Source of the DNA: JAAYDS01 sp039680625
Lineage (GTDB): Bacteria; Chloroflexota; Anaerolineae; UBA1429
Reading direction: 5' to 3'
NCBI GenBank assembly: GCA_039680625.1
Contig: JBDKSN010000081.1
Span: 1 to 7,279 of the forward strand
Length of the DNA: 7,279 nt
Every line of letters starts with the position of its first letter. The first letter of the stretch is position 1. The translations under genes and the position numbers were made by a program. The notes beneath the pieces are model-generated. The model did no database searches. It saw only the letters and a list, made by a program, of their open reading frames with translations, and was not told the DNA's origin. Positions 1 through 5,328 of this stretch are shown here, piece after piece.

Positions 1-255
1 CGGCGTCGAGGACATCAGCCGCTGGATCAGGCGCTCATCGGCGCCCTCGCTCTTGGCGGTCGACTGGTAGCAGATGCGCGCGCCGCGCACCACCGCGGCG
101 TCGCCACCCATCATGTCTTCTAGGCAGAGATAGCCCTTGTCCAGCACCGGCACACATATCGGCAGAGCCAACGTGTTGACCACAGTCGCTCCAATCTGGC
201 GCGCATTGCCGGGCGGCCACGCTTGCCCAGCATGAAAGGCGCTTTGACGCGCCAT
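1..255 (-). CDS. thyX: FAD-dependent thymidylate synthase ThyX, N-terminal part (runs off the window)
   Basis: ThyX makes dTMP from dUMP using methylene-tetrahydrofolate, with FAD and NADPH as reductant. The 85 visible codons run from ATG at 255 to the window edge with no stop. Residues 37-52 (VLDKGYLCLEDMMGGD) and 54-65 (AVVRGARICYQS) match the characteristic ThyX opening, VLDxGYVxLxDxMGxD followed by IVxAARVSY. Residues 66-85 continue with an acidic stretch and ERLIQRLM, as in the family. The signature RHRxxSxNExSxRY would lie beyond the window. The 36 residues before VLDKGY are longer than in many ThyX proteins. An in-frame TAG lies seven codons upstream of the ATG, and GGTGGAG lies just before it. 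A GTG at 183-181, with GGAG at 192-189 (5-nt spacing), is an alternative start giving a more usual N-terminus. The gene is 96 nt downstream of the nucleoside-transporter permease and may be co-transcribed or have its own weak promoter. Family assignment is firm; the start is uncertain. Confidence 0.88.
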   Translation of the reverse strand, partial: MARQSAFHAGQAWPPGNARQIGATVVNTLALPICVPVLDKGYLCLEDMMGGDAAVVRGARICYQSTAKSEGADERLIQRLMSSTP

Positions 256-270
256 TCTCCACCAGTTTAG

Positions 271-279
271 ATTCTACCA
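271..279 (-). promoter_or_regulatory. possible extended -10 promoter for thyX
   Basis: On the minus strand TGG is followed by TAGAAT (276-271), which fits an extended -10 element (TGnTATAAT) with one mismatch in the hexamer. No good -35 lies 16-18 nt upstream. Transcription from it would begin near position 264, only about nine bases before the ATG at 255, so the leader would be very short. It would suit the downstream GTG start at 183 equally well. The signal is weak and rests on one hexamer. Confidence 0.25.
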
Positions 280-287
280 GAAAGCGA

Positions 288-313
288 TCGACTTGGCGAG
301 TGCAACAAGTCGA
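288..313 (-). repeat. perfect 8-bp inverted repeat between the transporter operon and thyX
   Basis: TCGACTTG at 288-295 and CAAGTCGA at 306-313 are exact reverse complements separated by 10 bases. The repeat lies in the 96-nt gap between the last permease gene and thyX, just upstream of the possible thyX -10 element at 276-271, covering the place a -35 would occupy. In RNA it would form a hairpin. It lacks an adjacent uninterrupted U run (the sequence after it reads TCGCTTTCTGG), so it is at best a weak terminator. An operator is the other reading. Confidence 0.5.
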
Positions 314-351
314 CTGGACCTAGATCTGTTCGGCTACCGCCAAGGCCGACC

Positions 352-1323
352 TCAGACTTGCTCGAACCGCTTGCCCAGCCCCGCGGGGGGCGCGCTGCCC
401 AAGATGGCCAGGACGGCCGGGCGCAACCGAGCGGGCACCAGGCGCTCGATCCAGGCGCCCCCGCCGCCCACCAACACCAGCGCCAACAGCATCAGCGCGA
501 ACGGCGCCGATTGGAACACCTGCGTCGGCACATTCGGGTACACGGGCTGCATCATGCTGCCCAGCGCCTTGAGCAAGCCGAATAGGTAGGCGCCCAACAT
601 CACCTTGAGCGGGCTCCAGCTGCCAAAGATCACGATCGCCAACGCGATCCAGCCCATGCCCGCCGTGTGATTGTTGCTCCAGCCGAGCTTGACGCACAGC
701 GAGTAGGACGCGCCAGCCACGCCGACCAATCCGCCGCCGAGCGCTGAGTAGACGTAGCGCAACCGGTTCACCGGAATGCCCCGCGAGAACGCCGCCTCGG
801 GGCGCTCCCCCACGCTGCGCAGCCGCAGCCCCTGCTGCGTGAACCGCAGCCAGAACCACGCCAGCAGCACCACGAGGTAGCTGCCATAGACGACAATGTT
901 CTGATCAAACAACACCTGACCGATCACGGGGATATCGGCCAGGCCGGGGATTGCCCAATGGGGCACGTTTGGCCCGGGGATGTGCACATAATGCAGCCCG
1001 ATGAATGCGCTCAAGTCGGCGCACAGCAGCGTGAGCGTGAAACCCACCGCCACCTGATCTTGGCGCAGTGCGATCGAGCCGAACGCCACAATGAGCGCGA
1101 TCGCCGCGCCCACCAGCGCGCCCGCAGCAAAGCCCAGCACCAGGCTGTGCGTGCGATAGGCCACGGCAAAGCCCGCCATCGCGCTCAACAAGATCGTGCC
1201 ATCGAGCGACAGGTTCGTCACGCCCGAGCGCTCGGTGAGCGTTTCGCCGATGCCCGCGAACACCAGCGGGCTAGAAGAGGCCACCACGCTCTGTAACGTC
1301 GCCAGCAGATAGGCGCTATCCAT
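352..1323 (-). CDS. nucleoside-type ABC importer, permease subunit 2 (NupQ/YufQ-like)
   Basis: This inner-membrane permease of the BPD_transp_2 family (323 aa, normal length) pairs with the preceding permease to form the translocation channel of a Bmp-dependent importer. Hydrophobic stretches cover most of the protein. The conserved segment ERSGVTNLSLDG (residues 31-42) corresponds to ERSGxxNIGLEG of this subunit. VGERPEAAFSRGI (171-183) is the cytoplasmic coupling segment (AVGExPxAAxxxGI), and GMGWIALAIVIFG (222-234) matches the family's GxGFIALAxxIFG. The ATG at 1323-1321 overlaps the last 8 nt of the upstream permease gene and has a strong Shine-Dalgarno, GGGAGG, at 1335-1330 with a 6-nt gap. 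This implies translational coupling. The gene is last of the four transporter genes and is followed by 96 nt before thyX. The family is certain. The substrate is inferred from family: most characterised relatives carry nucleosides, and spirochaete RfuABCD carries riboflavin. Confidence 0.92.
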   Translation of the reverse strand: MDSAYLLATLQSVVASSSPLVFAGIGETLTERSGVTNLSLDGTILLSAMAGFAVAYRTHSLVLGFAAGALVGAAIALIVAFGSIALRQDQVAVGFTLTLLCADLSAFIGLHYVHIPGPNVPHWAIPGLADIPVIGQVLFDQNIVVYGSYLVVLLAWFWLRFTQQGLRLRSVGERPEAAFSRGIPVNRLRYVYSALGGGLVGVAGASYSLCVKLGWSNNHTAGMGWIALAIVIFGSWSPLKVMLGAYLFGLLKALGSMMQPVYPNVPTQVFQSAPFALMLLALVLVGGGGAWIERLVPARLRPAVLAILGSAPPAGLGKRFEQV

Positions 1324-2356
1324 GGCGTTCCTCCCGGGCCGCCAGGCGCTGCCGCCAGCCCCTCACCAGAATAAAGAACAGCACCGCGCTGGCTTCGAGG
1401 ATGCCTCCCAGCGACGAATCTAGCTGCATGCGCAGTTCGAGCGTCGGGCTGCCCACCTGGATGGCGCCAAAGAAGAACACGATGGCGGGCACCGCCGCCG
1501 CACGCAACCCAGAGAGCAACACTACCAGCTGCGCCAGATAGCCATAGCCACTCGAGATCGACGGCGTGAGCCGGTGATACACTGCCGTCGTCTGCAACGA
1601 GCCCGCCACGCCGGCCATCGCGCCACACACGACCAAGGCCAGGATCATCTCTCGCCGCGTGTTGATGCCCAGGCGCATCGCCGCCACGGGGTTCCTGCCC
1701 ACGGCCTTGAGCCGCAGGCCCCAGTGCGTGTCGCGCAGCAAGTAATACACGATCACCAAAGCCACCGCCGCTAGCGCAATCGAGGGCCAACACGCCCGCG
1801 AGCTGCCGATGGTGGGCATCCAGGCTTCGCGCACAAAGGGGTCGGTGCCGCTCATGGTCGCGCCGTCGGGGGGCTTCCATGGACCAAAGATCAAATAGTT
1901 GGTCAGCGCGGTGAGCACATAGTTCATGCCCAATCCGGCAAAGATCTCGTTGACCCGCCCATAGGTGCGCAGCGCCCCGATGATCACCCCCAGCAAGGCC
2001 CCGCCCACCACTCCCGCCCGCACGCTGAGCGGCAGCAGGAGGATCGCCGGCGCCGTCACGCTCCGCACCACCCACGTCGTCATGAGCGCGCCGGCCACGA
2101 TCTGCCCCTCCACGCCGATATTCCATAGGCCAGCTGCAAAGGTGACGAGCATTCCGGCCGCACAGAGCGTCAGCGGGACCATCGCCACCGCGATGTCGCC
2201 GATCTTGGTGGCGTTGCCAAAGGCCCCTGCGACGATGCTCCCCAACGCGCGGAAGGGGTTGGCGCCCGCCGCGATGAGGATGAGGATGGCAAAGACGATC
2301 GTCAGCACAAAGGGCGCCAGCCCAAAGAGCACCTTGGTCAGTCGCGATTGCCTCAT
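1316..2356 (-). CDS. nucleoside-type ABC importer, permease subunit 1 (NupP/YufP-like)
   Basis: This 346-aa inner-membrane permease of the BPD_transp_2 family is the larger partner of the downstream permease. The short basic N-terminus (MRQSRLTK) leads into a first membrane helix at about residues 9-31. LWNIGVEGQ (77-85) is the hallmark FNIGxEGQ motif of this subunit. VNEIFAGLGMNYV (135-147) corresponds to the conserved VNExxxTxMLNYI region. KAVGRNPVAAMRLGI (217-231) is the cytoplasmic coupling loop (AVGxNPxAAxxxGI). The start is fixed by context: its ATG at 2356-2354 overlaps the TGA of the ATPase gene in an ATGA arrangement (4 nt), the usual sign of translational coupling. The frame stays open far upstream of this ATG, but that region is the ATPase gene read in another frame. 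The stop (1318-1316) lies inside the next gene. Substrate is likely nucleosides, by family inference only. Confidence 0.92.
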   Translation of the reverse strand: MRQSRLTKVLFGLAPFVLTIVFAILILIAAGANPFRALGSIVAGAFGNATKIGDIAVAMVPLTLCAAGMLVTFAAGLWNIGVEGQIVAGALMTTWVVRSVTAPAILLLPLSVRAGVVGGALLGVIIGALRTYGRVNEIFAGLGMNYVLTALTNYLIFGPWKPPDGATMSGTDPFVREAWMPTIGSSRACWPSIALAAVALVIVYYLLRDTHWGLRLKAVGRNPVAAMRLGINTRREMILALVVCGAMAGVAGSLQTTAVYHRLTPSISSGYGYLAQLVVLLSGLRAAAVPAIVFFFGAIQVGSPTLELRMQLDSSLGGILEASAVLFFILVRGWRQRLAAREERHG

Positions 2357-3819
2357 AGCCCGCGGCCCCCGATCAGATTGCCCAGCTCTTGCACGGTCAC
2401 GGTGGCCGCGTCCACCGGCGCCGAGAGCTTGCCCCCCGAGAACACGATGATGTGGTCGCTGTACTGCACCAGCTCGTCGAGGTCGGTCGAGGTGAACACC
2501 AACACGGTGCCTTGGGCACAGCGCTCCAGCAGGTTCGCCCAGATCCACCGCGAAGAGCTGACGTCCAGCCCGCGGGTGGGGTGCTCGAGCATCAAGAGCT
2601 TGAGCGCATCGGGCAAGAGTGCCAACAGCGCGCGCTGCTGGTTGCCGCCCGAGAGCTCCTCGACCCTCGTCGCGGGCGTGCCTACGATGTTGAACTGCGC
2701 GATCTGGCTCTCGGTGCGGCGCGTCGCCGCCTCCCAATCGATCATCATGCCGCGGCTCTCCGGGTGACACAGCGCCATGTGCTCGCGCAGGCTCAGGCCG
2801 GGGATCATGCCCTCCTCCAAGCGCGCCGCAGGCACCAGCGCGATCCCCCGCCGCAGGAAGGCCGCATACGGCTGCCCCGTCAGGTCGACGTCGCCGAACA
2901 AGATGCGCCCTTCGCGCGGGCGCACCAGGCCAGCCAACGCCTGCATCAGCAACTGCTGGCCGCTGCCCTCCAGCCCGGCCAGGCCCAACACCTCGCCCGC
3001 ATGCAGCGCCAGAGACACGCCCTCCAGCGCCATGCGGCGGTCGCGCACGGCCAGCTCCTCGGTGCGCAACACGACCTCGCCGCCGACTTCCGGCGGCCTG
3101 GCCGTCGGAGGCAGCTCTTGATCGAACATCAAGGCCACCAGCTCCTCGGGGTCGAGGGGCGCTTTGCGCTCGCCCACCAAGCGCCCTCGGCGCAGCACGG
3201 CCACCTCGTCGCACAGGGCCTGCACCTCGTCCAGCTTGTGCGAGACAAAGACTACGCTCAGCCCTTCGGCGGCCAGCTCCCGCAGGGCGCGAAAGAGCAA
3301 CGCCTTTTGCGGCGCCGAGATGCCGGTGGTTGGCTCATCGAGGATGATGGTCGACACTCCCAGGGCCAGCAGCCGCACCAACTCGAGCTGCTGCCGCTCG
3401 CCCACGGTCAGGCTGCCCACCGTCGCCTGCGGCGCCAAGTCAAAGCCAAAGCGCTCGCCCAGCTCAGCAAGCTTGGCCGCGGCGGCGTGGCGGTGACGGA
3501 GGAACGTCGTCTCTTGGCCCAGGCAAAAGTTGTCGAGCACGCTCATCTGGGGCACATCCATCGGGTCTTGGTGGAGCATGCCCACCCCCACGCCGATCGC
3601 CTCGGCTGGGCTGGCAAAGGTCCGCACCGCGCCATCCAGCCGGATCTCGCCGCGCTCTGGCCGCGTATAGCCCGACAAGACGCGCATCAGCGTGGTCTTG
3701 CCGGCGCCGTTCTCGCCGAGCAAGCCCAGCACCTCGCCCGCCGCGATGGTGAGCGTCACATCTTGATTGGCCAACAGCTCGCCATATCGCTTGGTGATGC
3801 CGACCAGTTCGATCTTCAT
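2353..3819 (-). CDS. nucleoside-type ABC importer, duplicated ATP-binding subunit (NupO/YufO-like)
   Basis: This 488-aa cytoplasmic ATPase has two fused nucleotide-binding domains and energises the two permeases. Domain 1 is canonical: Walker A GENGAGKT (35-42), Q-loop Gln84, signature LTVGE (137-141), Walker B IILDEP (158-163) and H-loop His194. Domain 2 is degenerate: the Walker A region GLEGSGQQ (282-289) lacks the lysine, the Walker B end reads LEHPTRGLD (411-419) with His413 where the catalytic Glu should be, and the H-loop position is Thr445. Its signature LSGGNQQ (389-395) is intact. One competent ATP site would therefore form from the Walker motifs of domain 1 and the signature of domain 2, as is usual in the RbsA/MglA/YufO type. 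The ATG at 3819 (MKIELVGITKRYG) is preferred over an in-frame TTG at 3837 because it matches the family's N-terminus; GAGA lies 7-10 nt upstream. The gene follows the binding-protein gene by 62 nt containing a hairpin, and overlaps the next gene by 4 nt. Confidence 0.94.
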   Translation of the reverse strand: MKIELVGITKRYGELLANQDVTLTIAAGEVLGLLGENGAGKTTLMRVLSGYTRPERGEIRLDGAVRTFASPAEAIGVGVGMLHQDPMDVPQMSVLDNFCLGQETTFLRHRHAAAAKLAELGERFGFDLAPQATVGSLTVGERQQLELVRLLALGVSTIILDEPTTGISAPQKALLFRALRELAAEGLSVVFVSHKLDEVQALCDEVAVLRRGRLVGERKAPLDPEELVALMFDQELPPTARPPEVGGEVVLRTEELAVRDRRMALEGVSLALHAGEVLGLAGLEGSGQQLLMQALAGLVRPREGRILFGDVDLTGQPYAAFLRRGIALVPAARLEEGMIPGLSLREHMALCHPESRGMMIDWEAATRRTESQIAQFNIVGTPATRVEELSGGNQQRALLALLPDALKLLMLEHPTRGLDVSSSRWIWANLLERCAQGTVLVFTSTDLDELVQYSDHIIVFSGGKLSAPVDAATVTVQELGNLIGGRGL

Positions 3820-3838
3820 ACCGTCTCTCAACACCAAA

Positions 3839-3867
3839 TGGTGGGGCCGTAGAGACCGACCCCACCA
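3839..3867 (-). promoter_or_regulatory. intercistronic hairpin between binding-protein and ATPase genes
   Basis: TGGTGGGG (3839-3846) and CCCCACCA (3860-3867) are exact reverse complements around a 13-nt loop, giving an 8-bp GC-rich stem. It starts 14 nt after the stop codon of the lipoprotein gene and ends about 20 nt before the ATPase start. The minus-strand sequence after the stem is TTTGGTGTT, only a weak U-rich tail. A partial terminator, or a structure protecting the upstream mRNA from 3' exonucleases, would give more binding protein than transporter. That is known in several binding-protein-dependent ABC operons and is inferred here. Confidence 0.6.
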
Positions 3868-3881
3868 CTCTTGGCTCGACC

Positions 3882-5066
3882 CTAGTTACTCGCTCCGGTC
3901 ATCCCTTCGAGCAGCTGGGGCAGGTACCAGATCTGCTCGTCGGTGGCCTCTTGGCCATCGGCCAGATACTCGGTGCCATCCTGCAGCTTGAGCGGGCCAA
4001 CCCACAGCTTGGCCTCACCCTTCGACAGGCGTCCGATATAGTCATCGAGGTTCGCCTTGTCCTCATCGCTCAGCGCCGGGCCAAAGGCAAACCCGACCAC
4101 CGAGTCCTTGTTGAAGCTGTCCCAATCGGGGCCTTCCCACTCAAAGGTCTGGTCGAGCACCCCATCTTTGTCATCGCGCACGGCCTTGACTGTGCGAATA
4201 TAGAACGGCGCCCAGTTGTAGTAGGGCGTGCCCAGGCACACCTCAGGCTTGATGTCGCAGGCGGCCTTGTAGTCATACGGGATCGCATACACGTTCTGGC
4301 CCTGGTCAGCGCGCTGACCAGCGACGACAATCGCCTCGGTGGTGTCGATGCCCGAGAGCACCACATCCGCACCGCTGTTGAACAGGTCGTTGGCGACCTC
4401 AGTCGGATCGAGGGTCACGCCGGGGATGTTGAACCAAAAGCCGATCCAGGTGACCGTGAACTTCAAGTCATCGGGGTTGCCGCCGCGATACAGCTCATAG
4501 CACTGGCGCGCGCCCAGATAAGAAGAGGATGCCAGCCGGCGCGTCTCGTCGTTCACCACCGGCCCCAGATAGCCGATCGAACCGGTCTCGGTCTTCAAGG
4601 CGGCTGCGCAGCCGGCGATGGCCTTGGTGTATTCCATCCGCACCATATAGTTGCTGACGTTCTTGGGCGCCTCGCCCGTGAGGGCATGGTCGCCGGTGAC
4701 CTGGATGAACTGAACATCGGGATACTTGGCGGCCACCGTATCGGTGTCGGCCACAAAGTCATCCGAGGTCGTCAAGATCAGCTTGGCGCCCTGCGAGACC
4801 ATGTCGTCGACCACCTGCTCTAGCGTTGTGCCGGGGCGGTCCGCCGAATTGAGCTTGTCTAGATAGATCATCTTGGTGTTCGGCACGTTATCCACCACGG
4901 CCTGTGCAGCCGTATAGTGTGCCTCGCTCCAGCCGTGATCGTTGTAGGCGCCCACCAGCACGACCCCAAAGACGAATTCCTTGCTCTCTGCCGAACCGCA
5001 GCCGGTCAGCACGAGCGATGCGACCAGCAGCACCGCAATGAGCCCACAGACCTTGTGCCTCAACAT
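3882..5066 (-). CDS. Bmp/PnrA-family substrate-binding lipoprotein of the nucleoside-type importer
   Basis: This 394-aa extracytoplasmic lipoprotein should capture the substrate and deliver it to the permeases. Residues 1-22 are a lipoprotein signal peptide: basic MLRHK, a hydrophobic core, then the lipobox LTGC with Cys23 as the lipidation site. The rest fits the Bmp family (PF02608). DHGWSEAHYTAA (43-54) corresponds to the D-x-G-W/F-N segment near the start of lobe 1, GSIGYLGPVVNDETRR (162-177) to the hinge-side VGYxxxxxxPE region, and GADVVLSGIDTTEA (232-245) to the GADVIxxxxD strand. PYYNWAPFY (281-289) matches the late NWxxYY motif. Extra cysteines at 153, 189, 270 and 277 could form disulfides. 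The ATG at 5066 has an excellent Shine-Dalgarno (AAGGAG). It is the first gene of the transporter operon and follows a promoter and structured leader. Nucleosides are the likeliest ligand by family; riboflavin (RfuA-like) cannot be excluded from sequence. Confidence 0.9.
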   Translation of the reverse strand: MLRHKVCGLIAVLLVASLVLTGCGSAESKEFVFGVVLVGAYNDHGWSEAHYTAAQAVVDNVPNTKMIYLDKLNSADRPGTTLEQVVDDMVSQGAKLILTTSDDFVADTDTVAAKYPDVQFIQVTGDHALTGEAPKNVSNYMVRMEYTKAIAGCAAALKTETGSIGYLGPVVNDETRRLASSSYLGARQCYELYRGGNPDDLKFTVTWIGFWFNIPGVTLDPTEVANDLFNSGADVVLSGIDTTEAIVVAGQRADQGQNVYAIPYDYKAACDIKPEVCLGTPYYNWAPFYIRTVKAVRDDKDGVLDQTFEWEGPDWDSFNKDSVVGFAFGPALSDEDKANLDDYIGRLSKGEAKLWVGPLKLQDGTEYLADGQEATDEQIWYLPQLLEGMTGASN

Positions 5067-5071
5067 CGCGA

Positions 5072-5077
5072 CTCCTT
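5072..5077 (-). promoter_or_regulatory. Shine-Dalgarno of the binding-protein gene
   Basis: AAGGAG on the minus strand lies 5 nt before the ATG at 5066. It sits in a purine-rich run that also contains an earlier GGAAGGAG. This fixes the start of the lipoprotein gene and predicts strong translation unless leader structure hides it. Confidence 0.8.
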
Positions 5078-5163
5078 CTCCTTCCCTTCACGCACAGTAT
5101 CTGCCGCAGGGCGCGCCCTCGCCAAACACAGGCCCGCCACTGAGACCACCACGAGCAAAACGT

Positions 5164-5197
5164 AAGACGGCCCAGCAGTCTGTGCTTGGGCCGTCTT
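5164..5197 (-). terminator. 11-bp leader hairpin, possible attenuator
   Basis: AAGACGGCCCA (minus strand, 5197-5187) and TGGGCCGTCTT (5174-5164) are exact complements around a 12-nt loop. The stem is followed on the minus strand by ACGTTTTGC, a short T run offset by three bases, so intrinsic termination would be weak to moderate. It lies about 40 nt into the predicted transcript and about 97 nt before the lipoprotein ATG, where an attenuator would sit. On the plus strand there is no T run after it and no gene is seen to end there. Confidence 0.5.
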
Positions 5198-5226
5198 TGG
5201 CGCCAACCGAAGGGGCCTTGTCACCC

Positions 5227-5241
5227 GCATCTCCCAGATGC
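5227..5241 (-). promoter_or_regulatory. candidate operator palindrome at the transcription start
   Basis: GCATCT (5227-5232), CCC, AGATGC (5236-5241) is a perfect 6-bp inverted repeat with a 3-bp spacer. It begins 3 bp downstream of the -10 hexamer and spans the predicted start site, a common place for a repressor operator. CAGATG also occurs twice in tandem at 5235-5246, the second copy entering the -10. No regulator gene is present in the window to match it to. Confidence 0.4.
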
Positions 5242-5243
5242 AG

Positions 5244-5271
5244 ATGATAGGACGCTACTCTCACTTGTCAA
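5244..5271 (-). promoter_or_regulatory. sigma-70-type promoter of the transporter operon
   Basis: On the minus strand TTGACA (5271-5266) is a perfect -35 hexamer. A 16-nt spacer separates it from TATCAT (5249-5244), which matches the -10 consensus at five of six positions. It is the best promoter-like sequence in the window. It lies about 180 nt before the lipoprotein ATG and directly after the hairpin that follows the upstream gene. It would drive the binding-protein, ATPase and two permease genes, and perhaps thyX. Confidence 0.75.
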
Positions 5272-5322
5272 GCCCGTCTCTCCGCGGGTAGCGTTGGTCT
5301 GAACACCGCGGGCGAGACGGGC
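5272..5322 (-). terminator. large GC-rich hairpin after the glycosidase-like gene, probable terminator
   Basis: GCCCGTCTC (5272-5280) and GAGACGGGC (5314-5322) are exact reverse complements. Inside them CCGCGG (5282-5287) pairs with CCGCGG (5306-5311), so nearly the whole 51-nt segment folds into one long hairpin with an 18-nt loop. It begins 6 nt after the stop codon of the upstream gene, the expected place for a terminator. The tail on the minus strand is only TT before the sequence becomes the TTGACA -35 box of the next promoter. It may therefore act as a U-poor terminator or an mRNA 3'-end stabiliser. Confidence 0.6.
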
Positions 5323-5328
5323 GCGCTT

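Larger units (their letters stand above)
5067..5237 (-). promoter_or_regulatory. long structured 5' leader of the nucleoside-type transporter operon, candidate cis-regulatory RNA
   Basis: If transcription starts about 7 nt after the -10 at 5244, the mRNA carries roughly 170 untranslated bases. It contains an 11-bp perfect stem (5187-5197 with 5164-5174), a 10-bp palindrome TTGGCGCCAA (5206-5197) beside it, and a 12-bp palindrome AGGGCGCGCCCT (5119-5108). CCAAGCACAG (5189-5180) lies in the loop and one arm of the main stem. It can instead pair over 10 positions, one of them G-U, with CTGTGTTTGG (5131-5122) downstream, which would break the main stem. Such alternatives are typical of attenuators and riboswitches. 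No known purine-riboswitch core was recognised. GC-rich sequence makes chance pairing easier, so the function is inference. Confidence 0.4.

Noticed and set aside
35..262. Minus-strand 75-aa open frame starting at GTG 262
   Set aside because: The neighbouring frame encodes a recognisable ThyX N-terminus that continues off the window. This one is its shadow.
330..349. TCGGC/GCCGA hairpin just after the last permease stop, as a terminator
   Set aside because: The stem is only 5 bp with a 10-nt loop, and there is no T run on either side.
1218..2126. Minus-strand open frame in another phase across both permeases
   Set aside because: It cuts across two membrane proteins whose motifs and overlap are clear, and its translation is Gly/Arg-rich without hydrophobic helices.
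2389..3852. Long plus-strand open frame (487 aa) antisense to the ATPase gene
   Set aside because: It is the complement of a convincing ABC ATPase. Its translation is rich in His, Gln, Arg and Ala with no domain, as expected from the codon bias of a GC-rich gene.
3951..4823. Plus-strand open frame of 290 aa antisense to the binding-protein gene
   Set aside because: It is the exact complement of a Bmp-family gene with clear motifs. It shows no recognisable family and no plausible Shine-Dalgarno.
5067..5237. A known purine riboswitch in the leader of the transporter operon
   Set aside because: The conserved three-way-junction core and kissing-loop sequences of purine riboswitches were not found by eye; only the unclassified hairpins described were seen.
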